This document shows positions 14,891-23,900 of a stretch of 64,000 nucleotides of DNA, piece by piece. Below the pieces are notes generated by a model that was not told where the DNA came from, made no database searches, and saw nothing but the letters and a program-made list of their open reading frames with translations. This DNA comes from Clostridiales bacterium (GTDB lineage Bacteria; Bacillota; Clostridia; Lachnospirales; Lachnospiraceae): the NCBI GenBank assembly GCA_019420275.1, contig JAHZHN010000005.1, positions 85,710 to 149,709 on the forward strand, given 5' to 3'. Every line of letters starts with the position of its first letter. Positions within the stretch are counted from its first letter, which is position 1. Made by a program: the position numbers and the translations under genes.

Positions 14891-16561
14891 ATGAAAAGAG
14901 AATGGTGGCATGATAAAGCAGCATATCAGATTTATCCAAAAAGTTTTTATGATTCCAATGGAGATGGAATTGGAGATATTCAGGGGATTATCCACAAGCT
15001 GGACTATATTCAGGATCTTGGAATTGATATTTTGTGGATATCTCCCATGTTCCAGTCGCCGATGGTGGATAACGGCTATGATATTTCCGATTATTATGCG
15101 ATTGATCCAATGTTTGGCACCATGGAAGATATGGAGGAACTGATCGCAGAAGCGAAGAAGAGAAAAATCTCGATTCTTATGGATCTGGTGGTCAATCACT
15201 GTTCCAGCAAACATCGGTGGTTTCAGGAAGCTATGAAGGATCCAGACGGCCCTTATGGAAAATATTTTTATATTGTGGACGGGAAGGACGGGAAAGTTCC
15301 GTGCAACTGGCGTTCTTATTTTGGAGGAAGTGTATGGGAAAAAGTTCCTGGATATGACAACAAATTCTATTTTCATTCTTTTGCCAGGGAGCAGCCAGAT
15401 CTGAACTGGGAAAATCCCCAGGTAAGAGAGGAAATTTATCAGATGATCTGCTGGTGGATGGAAAAAGGTCTGGCAGGTTTCCGGATTGACGCGATCATGA
15501 ACATTAAAAAGGATTTGACCTGGACAGATCTTCCGGCAGACGGACCAGATGGAATGGCAGATGTATACAAAGTATCACAGAAAGTAGACGGGATTGGAGA
15601 TTTCCTTATGGAAATGCGCCGCCGCTGCTTTGATCCTTATGATGGGCTGGCGATAGGAGAGGCTATGTTTTTAAAAGAAGATGTGGTGCAGCGTTTTATT
15701 GGGGAGAATGGATATTTTTCTTCCATTTTTGCTTTCGACCCGTGTCATGCTTACCGGAAAGGAAAGAATTACAAAGAATATGAATGGCCGCAGCCATTTG
15801 ATGACTGGAGAAAAGAGACAGCGAAAAATCAGAAAATGCTGGGCGATGCGGGATTTGAGGCAAATATCATTGAAAATCATGATCAGCCAAGAGGTTCCAG
15901 CTTATTTATTCCGGAAGAAGATTACGGTTTCTTCAGTGTGACAGCACTTGCCGCAATCATCGTATGCCAGAGAGGGCTGCCATTTTTATACCAGGGACAG
16001 GAAATTGGCATGTGCAACCGGAAGTGGAAACTGGAAGAATTTAACGATCTGGAAACACTGAGTCAGTATGAGATTTCCATCGAAGCAGGACTGGATCCCG
16101 AACAGGCTCTTAAAATCTGCAGCCGTCACAGCCGGGATAATGCCAGAACGCCGATGCAGTGGACTCATGGAAAGAATGCAGGATTCAGCGAGGGGACACC
16201 GTGGATGCCAGTAAATGAGAACTATACGGAGATCAATGTGGAGGACCAAGAGAAGGAATATGGTTCTATTTTGAATTATTATAAACGCCTCCTTCGTTTC
16301 CGCAAATCAGAAGAATACAAGGAAATCCTGACCTATGGAAGCTACGATCCGATTTATGAGGATGCAGACCATATTTTTGCCTATGAGAGAAATCTGGGTG
16401 AAAAAAAGCTGGCCCTGATCTGTAACTTCAGCGGCCAGCCGTCCAGAGTAACTCTGGAAACAGAGTATGAAAATGTCGTATTTGTCAACTACGAACAGAC
16501 GACCCTACAGGGAAAAGATCTTTTGTTAAAGCCGTATGAGGTCGTAGTCTTTGAGGCATAA
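14891..16561 (+). CDS. GH13 alpha-glucosidase (oligo-1,6-glucosidase type)
   Basis: ATG 14891 after GGAGCG is the true start (MKREWWHDKAAYQIYPKSF); the longer frame runs through the terminator. 556 residues, no signal peptide, hence cytosolic. GH13 regions are intact: DLVVNHCS, GFRIDAIMN (nucleophile D200), AIGEAMF (acid/base E257) and IIENHDQPRG (D331). Length and motifs fit the GH13_31 group of oligo-1,6-glucosidases and exo-alpha-glucosidases that cleave isomaltose-type or short malto-oligosaccharides. Trehalose-6-phosphate hydrolases are close relatives and cannot be fully excluded. It is monocistronic and not next to a transporter. Confidence 0.88.
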   Translation: MKREWWHDKAAYQIYPKSFYDSNGDGIGDIQGIIHKLDYIQDLGIDILWISPMFQSPMVDNGYDISDYYAIDPMFGTMEDMEELIAEAKKRKISILMDLVVNHCSSKHRWFQEAMKDPDGPYGKYFYIVDGKDGKVPCNWRSYFGGSVWEKVPGYDNKFYFHSFAREQPDLNWENPQVREEIYQMICWWMEKGLAGFRIDAIMNIKKDLTWTDLPADGPDGMADVYKVSQKVDGIGDFLMEMRRRCFDPYDGLAIGEAMFLKEDVVQRFIGENGYFSSIFAFDPCHAYRKGKNYKEYEWPQPFDDWRKETAKNQKMLGDAGFEANIIENHDQPRGSSLFIPEEDYGFFSVTALAAIIVCQRGLPFLYQGQEIGMCNRKWKLEEFNDLETLSQYEISIEAGLDPEQALKICSRHSRDNARTPMQWTHGKNAGFSEGTPWMPVNENYTEINVEDQEKEYGSILNYYKRLLRFRKSEEYKEILTYGSYDPIYEDADHIFAYERNLGEKKLALICNFSGQPSRVTLETEYENVVFVNYEQTTLQGKDLLLKPYEVVVFEA

Positions 16562-16578
16562 GAGCCTGGGATTCTGAT

Positions 16579-18327
16579 TTAAAGATCCAGGGTTTCCAGG
16601 CCTTCGAACTGCATCTTGTAATAGCGGGCATAAATACCGTCTTTCTCCATCAGATCACGGTGAGAGCCCCTCTCCCGGATGGTATGGTCATAGACCACAA
16701 GGATTTCATCTGCATTTTTGATCGTAGAAAGACGATGCGCGATCGTAATGGTTGTCCGATTCTTTGAGAGCGCCTCCAGGCTCTTCTGGATATGGCGTTC
16801 GCTTTCGTTGTCCAGAGCGCTGGTTGCCTCATCAAGGATGAGAATCGGCGGGTTCTTCAGAAAGACTCTTGCAATGGAAATTCGCTGCTTTTGACCGCCG
16901 GAAAGGCGGGTGCCTCGTTCTCCAACGAAAGTGTCGTATCCTTCTGGAAGTCCCATAATGAAGTCATGGATATTGGCTTTTTTGGCAGCCTGTATGATTT
17001 CATCCATGGAGGCATCCGGTTTGCCGTAAGCAATATTTTCTTTTACCGTTCCGCCGAACAGATACACATCCTGCTGGACGATTCCGATGGAATTTCGCAG
17101 GCTTTCCAGGGTCATTTCCCGGATGTTTTGTCCGTCGATCGTGATCGTTCCGCCGGTGATGTCATAAAACCTTGGAAGAAGAGAACAGATCGTTGTTTTT
17201 CCGCCTCCGGACGGACCTACCAGGGCAACGGATTTTCCGGATTCGATTTTAAAGTTAATATGGTTCAGGACAATTTCATTGTCTTCATAACTGAAAGACA
17301 CATCGTTATAAGAAATATCTCCCTCAGGATTTTTAATAGGCTCTGCGTTTTCTTCATCGACGATTTCCGGTTCGGTTTCGATGATATCCAGGAAACGGCG
17401 GAATCCGGAAAGTCCTTTCTGCATCATTTCTGTCAGTTCCACAAGGACCTGGATCGGGCTGATAAAGATACTGATGTATAAAGCATACATTGCAAGGTCA
17501 CCTGGGGACATTTCACCAAGAGCGATAAAACAGCCGCCGGCAGTCAGGGTAATCAGATACATCAATCCCTGGAAAAAGGTATTTCCGCCCTGGAAGGTTC
17601 CCATGGCGCGGTAATTGTCCTTTTTGGACAGAAGGAAATTTTCATTTCCTTTGTGGAATTTTCTGCGCTCGATATCTTCATTGGCGAAAGACTGAACGAT
17701 TCGAATGCCTTCCAGAGAATCCTGCAGGGTAGCGTTAATGTCACCGATCTTGCGGCGGTTATCTAAGAACGTTGCCTGCATCCGCTGATTCTGATATGCA
17801 CTGAAAATGATCATGAAAATAACCACGGCAGCAAGGATCAGAGCCAGTTTCCATTGAATCATAAACAGGAAGATAAAAGATCCCACAATCTTTACTAAGG
17901 AAATAAACAGGTTCTCTGGTCCATGATGAGCAAATTCGGAGATGTCGAACAGGTCAGAGACCAGACGGCTCATCATTTGACCGGTGTTATTCTTATCATA
18001 ATAAGAAAAAGAAAGGTTTTCATAGTGCTCAAACAATTCTTTTCTCATATCTCGTTCCATACGGGCGCCCATGATATGCCCCTGGCAGCTGACATAATAT
18101 TTGCAAAGAGCCTGCAGGATATAGCAGATCAGCAAAGCTGCTGCAATCCAGGGCAGGGTGCGAAGGATCACAGAGGCACGATCCAAAAACAGAGTATTGG
18201 TCATCGTCCTTAGGATCTGTGGAAATGCCAGATCCACGATACTGATAAAGGCCGCGCAAAATAAATCAAAAAAGAATACTTTTTTATAAGGGCCGTAGTA
18301 TCGGATAAATTTTTTAAATGTATTCAT
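16579..18327 (-). CDS. ABC exporter half-transporter (fused permease-ATPase)
   Basis: 582 residues. The N-terminal type IV exporter domain has six membrane helices (about residues 15-310). The C-terminal ATPase has Walker A GPSGGGKTT, Q-loop IVQQDVYLF, signature LSGGQKQRISIARV, Walker B ILILDEATSALD and the H-loop IAHRLSTI. Half transporters of the MsbA/LmrA/BmrA type dimerise and export lipids, drugs or peptides. No partner half-transporter lies next to it, so it is probably a homodimer. A promoter and a palindrome are found upstream (18395-18448). The substrate is unknown. Confidence 0.93.
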   Translation of the reverse strand: MNTFKKFIRYYGPYKKVFFFDLFCAAFISIVDLAFPQILRTMTNTLFLDRASVILRTLPWIAAALLICYILQALCKYYVSCQGHIMGARMERDMRKELFEHYENLSFSYYDKNNTGQMMSRLVSDLFDISEFAHHGPENLFISLVKIVGSFIFLFMIQWKLALILAAVVIFMIIFSAYQNQRMQATFLDNRRKIGDINATLQDSLEGIRIVQSFANEDIERRKFHKGNENFLLSKKDNYRAMGTFQGGNTFFQGLMYLITLTAGGCFIALGEMSPGDLAMYALYISIFISPIQVLVELTEMMQKGLSGFRRFLDIIETEPEIVDEENAEPIKNPEGDISYNDVSFSYEDNEIVLNHINFKIESGKSVALVGPSGGGKTTICSLLPRFYDITGGTITIDGQNIREMTLESLRNSIGIVQQDVYLFGGTVKENIAYGKPDASMDEIIQAAKKANIHDFIMGLPEGYDTFVGERGTRLSGGQKQRISIARVFLKNPPILILDEATSALDNESERHIQKSLEALSKNRTTITIAHRLSTIKNADEILVVYDHTIRERGSHRDLMEKDGIYARYYKMQFEGLETLDL

Positions 18328-18394
18328 GATTTCACTCCTATCTTTTCAAAGTCCGCTTCGGGCGGGAATCTTTTGTTGAACCAATTGTCCTGCT

Positions 18395-18448
18395 GTCAGT
18401 TAGCACTGACTAAGAGACTATTATAGGACAAAACAGAGAAAGAAACAA
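18395..18448 (-). promoter_or_regulatory. Promoter and operator of the ABC exporter
   Basis: On the minus strand TTGTTT (18443-18448), a 17-bp spacer and TATAAT (18420-18425) form the promoter. Just downstream lies TTAG-N6-CTAA (18400-18413), nested with GTCAGT/ACTGAC arms (18395-18410). Position over the start region suggests a repressor, for example MarR-like; no regulator gene is adjacent. Confidence 0.6.
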
Positions 18449-18598
18449 ATAAAAATAAAGAAAAAGTGTCTGAAGATATCAGAACACCAGGATGGAAGAA
18501 GAAATACAGACCTATGTTTCTTATGTTATAATAGATTTATGTAGATTTTTGTCAAAATTACGCATAGAAAGAGCGGAAGAAATGTACAGAGGTGAATA

Positions 18599-20245
18599 AT
18601 GCTAGAATATTTACAGGGGTTCCAGGAGAGAATGCGGTTTGTAGCGGCAGTAGATTCTGTTATTGGACGAAGGAACCGTTCTGCGGAAATCGAAGAGTGG
18701 TTTGAGAAAGAGGAGATGGACAACCTCTTTTTTTCGCTGCTTGTCTATATTATGGAGCAGACACTGAATGAAAATGATCAGTGTACCATGGAGAATATGG
18801 CAGCATTTTTAAGTGAAGTGCTTCCAGCTTTTCAAAAAGATTTTTCTCAGGAACAGATCTATCGTCTGACAGAATATATGGTAAGAGATATTCTCCAAAA
18901 TAAAGGAGAAGAAAAGACTTACCGGGTTATGGATTATGAACAGGGAATGAGAGCAGTCAGGATTCGCCTGATCCAGGATAAAATAACTGATGGAGGGGAA
19001 ATTGTATATCAGCTCACCGATCAGGGATATAATCTTTTGTTTCGGACCCGGGAAGTGGATAAGGAACTGGATTTTAAATTAGAACAGCTGAAATTAAAAG
19101 AACTCTTAAAACGAAAAAATTATAAACATGCTCTGCGTCAGAGTCAGGAACTGATGAATATGCTGCGTCAGAAGGAGCGGGAGCTGGAACTGTTTATGGA
19201 CCGGATCCGTCAGAATATCTATACGATCGACCGGGGAGAACATAAAAAGCTTCTGGATGAGACCTATCATCTGCTGGATGAGGAATATCAGGGAATGATG
19301 GAGTTGAAAGAGCAGGTGGAAAGAGATGAAAAGAGAATCGATTGGGAGCAGGAAGCCCATACCATGGAAGATGAAGCGGTGTCAGAAGCTTTAAGGGATC
19401 TTGCACTGATCCGTCAGAATCTTACCATGGTGACGATGCAGCAGCGAAATCTCATAGGGAAGCGGTTTGAGATGAATGATATTTATGAGGAAACCATCCG
19501 TGACAGCTTTTATACGTCGATGGTGCGCCGTTATGATTTCCAGAAGGAAATCATGGAACCAATGGAGCATGTGAAAGGAAAACAGATTGAATCTCTCTGG
19601 AAGCTCTTTGTTCCGCTGAGACGGCCAAAGGCCAGGAAACAGCTCCTTTTATCTATGCCATATCAGCCCCAGGGGAAACTTCGGGACGAGGAAACCCAGG
19701 AGGCCGCTATGGAAGAAGAAGTATTTGAGGAAGATGAGAGGCTGAAAGAACAAAGGAGAAAAGACTTTATTCATGTAAAACTGATGGAGAGGATGTTTTC
19801 TTATGGGAAAGATCATCCGGATTTTACATTTTCCCAGTTTTATGAATATCTAAACCAATGTGCGGAAAAACCTGAAATTTATACAGAGGAAAAGAGAATT
19901 TTTCTTGTGATGCTGAAGCTGTATGATTATAAAAAAATTGACCTGGAAGAATGGAAACAGAGGGAAGACAAAGAAATACCAGAGGCAAATGGAGAATTTG
20001 ATCTGTCTTACTGCCTATATCAGATGGAACTGGAGCATCCTGAGTTTTATAGAATCCAAAGTCTCTCATTTGAAAAAACCGGAAAGAAATTTCAGGCAGA
20101 AATTGAAGAAGACAGAAAAGAGCAGGGCGGCATGACAGAAAAAAGCGTAAAGCGCATTATCATGGATGAAATCAGAGTGACCATACAAAAGAAAGAAAGT
20201 GAGGACAAAGCGGATGTTGAAGAAAGCGCTGGCAATTTTTCATAA
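18599..20245 (+). CDS. jetA: JetA/MksF-like kleisin subunit of a Wadjet-type SMC complex
   Basis: 548 residues, acidic and mainly helical, with an N-terminal winged-helix-like segment (RNRSAEIEEWFEKEEMDNLFF, then an ordered helical bundle) and long charged helices at 160-260 and 330-380. The size, composition and position ahead of a 228-aa and a 1,474-aa SMC-like protein match JetA (DUF5716-type, MukF/MksF-like). In known systems it bridges the SMC heads and recruits JetB. ATG 18599 follows AGAGGTG, and a TATAAT lies at 18527-18532. The end overlaps jetB by 32 bases, so the genes are coupled. Family placement rests on context plus pattern, not a search. Confidence 0.8.
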   Translation: MLEYLQGFQERMRFVAAVDSVIGRRNRSAEIEEWFEKEEMDNLFFSLLVYIMEQTLNENDQCTMENMAAFLSEVLPAFQKDFSQEQIYRLTEYMVRDILQNKGEEKTYRVMDYEQGMRAVRIRLIQDKITDGGEIVYQLTDQGYNLLFRTREVDKELDFKLEQLKLKELLKRKNYKHALRQSQELMNMLRQKERELELFMDRIRQNIYTIDRGEHKKLLDETYHLLDEEYQGMMELKEQVERDEKRIDWEQEAHTMEDEAVSEALRDLALIRQNLTMVTMQQRNLIGKRFEMNDIYEETIRDSFYTSMVRRYDFQKEIMEPMEHVKGKQIESLWKLFVPLRRPKARKQLLLSMPYQPQGKLRDEETQEAAMEEEVFEEDERLKEQRRKDFIHVKLMERMFSYGKDHPDFTFSQFYEYLNQCAEKPEIYTEEKRIFLVMLKLYDYKKIDLEEWKQREDKEIPEANGEFDLSYCLYQMELEHPEFYRIQSLSFEKTGKKFQAEIEEDRKEQGGMTEKSVKRIIMDEIRVTIQKKESEDKADVEESAGNFS

Positions 20246-20900
20246 GCTGCTGGAGGACGGTGAGCTGGATGCGAAACAGGACGGGGAATTGTATCTGGAA
20301 TTCCGCAGGGAGGAAGTACGTCAGATTCTTGGAGAGTTTGAGGAAGAACTGGGATTTCAGCTTTTGGATACAGGAAGGACCATCTATCTGATTCCTGATA
20401 TGGACAACGGAGTGCTTGGCTATACTCTGAAAGAATATCGGCTGAACATTGCGGCAGATGCCAGGCTGGCGGATGCTTATCTTCAAAGCTATATTTTTAT
20501 GATGATTTTCCAGATGTTTTATGGCGGCAAGAATACCAATCCGATCCAGAGGGAATTTATCCTGACCCGGGATCTGATTGAAGGGCTGGATCAAAAAATG
20601 CGCTCCTACCTGGAGGATGAAGAAAAGACCAGGAAGCTGGAAGAAGAAGAGGATGTAAATTTTGCAAAGATTGCACGGCTCTGGGACAGCAAACAGATCG
20701 GAGACTGGAATCTTCGAAAATCTAAATATGGAACCATAAGCCGGGCGTATCACCAGCTGGAACAGGAGCGGCTGATCCGGATTTTGGAGGAAGGCAGGCA
20801 GATCCGCAGGACCAAACGGCTGGATGATCTGTTTTTGTATCATTATCTGGATGAGGAAAGAGTCCAGGAACTGCATCAGATATTAGGACAAGGAGAATAA
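20214..20900 (+). CDS. jetB: JetB/MksE-like winged-helix subunit
   Basis: ATG 20214 sits 9 bases after GAGG (20201-20204), preferred to GTG 20199; 228 residues. Predicted tandem winged-helix layout: an early helical part (ALAIFHKLLEDGELD, FRREEVRQILGEFEEELGFQLL), a beta hairpin (TGRTIYLIPDMDNGVLGYTLKEY) and a late helix-turn-helix-like tail (ISRAYHQLEQERLIRILE). This fits the MukE/MksE/JetB group (DUF6063/DUF4194-like), which binds the kleisin and DNA. Its start lies inside the jetA 3' end and jetC starts 2 bp after its stop, so the three genes form one tight operon. Confidence 0.8.
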   Translation: MLKKALAIFHKLLEDGELDAKQDGELYLEFRREEVRQILGEFEEELGFQLLDTGRTIYLIPDMDNGVLGYTLKEYRLNIAADARLADAYLQSYIFMMIFQMFYGGKNTNPIQREFILTRDLIEGLDQKMRSYLEDEEKTRKLEEEEDVNFAKIARLWDSKQIGDWNLRKSKYGTISRAYHQLEQERLIRILEEGRQIRRTKRLDDLFLYHYLDEERVQELHQILGQGE

Positions 20901-20902
20901 TC

Positions 20903-23900
20903 ATGCCGAAAATCAACAGAATTCGTATTATAAATTTTGCATACAATGATGACGCCAGAGAGATCACAGACGAGATCTTTCGTTTTTATGATGGGGAAAA
21001 CGCCTTGCTGAATCTGGCCAACGGCGGCGGAAAGAGCGTTTTGGTTCAGCTGATGATGCAGCCGATCCTTCCGGATTTGAAGATGCAGAAAAGGAAAATG
21101 GCGGATTATTTCAAAAAAGGAACCAGTCCGACCTATGTGATCCTGGAATGGAAGCTGGATAATCCGGCGCGCCGGGAATATTTGATGACGGGAATTGCCA
21201 TTGCTCCAAGAACTTCTGCTTCTGATGAAAGCGGACGGATTCATTATTTTACCTTTGGAAATTATTACCGGCAGGCGTCTGCGTTTGACCTGCAGTCTCT
21301 TCCGTTTGTCCGCAAGGAAAACGGACGACAGTTTTTGATGCCTTTTGAAAAAGCAAGAGAGAGTGTGAAGAAGATTACAGCATCCAGCCGGGAGGCATTT
21401 TACTTTAGCCGGGAAGATGCCAAAGAATACCGCAAAAAGCTTCTGGAATTTGGAATTTCCCAGGAAGAATGGAAAAATATCATTGTGCGGATGAACAATG
21501 ACGAGGGAGGGATTACAGAGCTTTTTGAACGCTGCAGTACTTCCGACAGCATTTTAAATGAGTGGATCATTAAGAATATAGAAAAAGTCCATCTTGCCGG
21601 GGATGCCGGACAGACAGGAATCCAGGATCTGCTGCAAAGTCTGGCAGAAGAGACGATGCGCAAGGAAGACTATATCGTGGCCAAAGAAAGAATGGAGAAA
21701 TACGAGGTTTCCCATGAGCAGATGGAGGATGCACTAAGACAATTGGCAGATACCTTGTCCCAGTGCAGGGATGCCAAAGGTAAGTTTCAGGGAATGTACC
21801 TGGCGCTGGAACATCTGAGAAAACAGCTGGAAGAGCAGCAGGAACAGACAGTACGCCAGATGGAACACCAGGAGCGAAAAAAGCTTCATATCCGTCAGGA
21901 GCAGGCTTCCGAACAGTGGTATGACAGCCAGGAAAAACTGAAAATGATCTTTGAAAAGGAAGAACAGGCGGTGAAGGCACGAAAGAAGGCACAGGAAGCG
22001 AAACAGGAAAATGCCTGGCTTCAGGAATGTCAGAAAGCGGCAAGGCTCTGGGGGAAAATAGAAGTCCTTCAGGGAGCCGCAGATGCCCTGAAACTGCAGA
22101 TTTCAAAAGATCAGACAGAAAATGAGACATCAAAGCGGATCACAAATCTTGCATATTCTCTGAAGCGAAGCTGGGGGAAACGCCGGGAGGAAGCTTTGGA
22201 AAAAGAAGCAGAATATCAAGAACAGTGGAATCAGCTTCAGGAAAGACGCCGGCAGGAGAAACAAGAAAAAGCCAGGCTGGAAGAGTGCATCCGCCAACTT
22301 CATCAGACCAAAGGAATGCTGGAAGGAAAAATCAAGGATTTTCAGGAAGAAGAGCCGAAAATTCTTGAGAAAGCAGGCATCTTTCTTCTGAGAAATCTCC
22401 TGGGCAGTCTGGAACCGGAGGAAGTCAGGGAAGCTCAAAGCAGACTGGAAACAGGTTTGGAAGAGGCAAAAAAAGCTTATGAGGCCGCCAAGAAAGAACA
22501 GGAGATTTTGTACCGGCAGGAAGAGGAACAGACAGAATACCGGATGGAGACAGACCGGGAACTAAATTCTCTGGAATATCAGCATGCAGAGAAGATGCGG
22601 CAGATGAATGATTTTTGGAAGGCGGAAAAAGAATGTCTTGCAGTGCTTGACCTTTATGATATAGAAGAAAAGTTATTGTATGACAAAGAATCTGCTCAAA
22701 AGATTCTTGAGGATAAGATTCAGGAACAGAGAAAGCGCATTGCCGGGGAGCAGGCAGAGGAACGCCAGATGGAAGACTTGCTGGATGGAATGGAACATCA
22801 TAATGTATATCTCCCAAAATCAATTCTGCGATATCTGGAGGATGCTGATATTTCTTATGAGACCGGAGAAGATTATCTTCAAAATCTGAAACAGGAACAG
22901 CGGATGGGAGTGTTGAAGGAGAATCCCCTTCTGGTCTTTGGAATCATCGTTTCAGACAAAGAACGCGCAAAGATGAACGCCGTTTCTTATGAAGGATGTA
23001 TGCTGCGGCAGATGATTCCGATTTTCACTTATGACGAACTGACAGAGAATCTGCCAAAAGGCGGCCCGGTTTATCGCTATGAAAAAGGTCCTGGATTCCT
23101 GGCCCGCTGTGACCGGGAACTGTTTGATCAAGGACAAAGAGAAAATTATGTGGCTCAGAAGAAACGGCAGCTGGAAGAATGCCGCAAACGAAGACTTCGC
23201 TGGGAACAGGAGCAAGACCGTCTGTATCAGGGAAAAAATATCCTGCTGTCTTTTCCTTATGAAGCCGATGACAGGAAATCCATGGAATGGAACATTGAGA
23301 ATCTAAAGAAACAAAAAGCAGAATTAGAAGGACGAAAAAAGACCATTCAAGAAAAACAAAAAGAGATCAAAAGTCGAATGGAGAAGCTTAGAGAGGAACT
23401 GCCGCAGCTGGAAAAGGCATGGCAGGAAGCTGCCGGCAGAGAAACACAGCTCAAAGAGTTTTTGAAAGAAGATCAGGCATATCAGGATATGCGGCGGAAA
23501 TTAGAAGAGACAGTCCAAACCCTTCAGGAGGCTCAGAAACAATCGGACAGCCTTCAGGAGAATCAGGAAGCGGCGGAAAAGGCGGCAACAAATCTGACAC
23601 AGAAACTTCAGGGAATCAGGATCCAGAAGGATGAAGCTTCAAGGCAGGCGGGCAAATATGAGTTTGCCAAGGAAGGACAATTCTTAGAAATCAGCCTGCA
23701 GCAGATGGAGAAAGAATATGAGACTCTGATACAGGAACAGACACAAGGAGAGGCTTCCAGGAAACATCAGCTGGAGGAAAAAGAACATCAGCTGCGTGAG
23801 ATATCAGAAGAACTGCAGGAAATGAACCTAAAACCAGAAGATTACCAGAATCTCTCCTATGATCCGGAAGAGCTGCAGCGCCTGAAAACAGAGGGGAAAC

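Noticed and set aside
18599..20900. jetA/jetB as parts of a chromosomal ScpA/ScpB pair
   Set aside because: Lengths (548 and 228 residues), overlap with an SMC gene of MukB/MksB form and tight operon fit the Mks/Jet group; ScpAB are encoded apart from SMC and are shorter in the first subunit.
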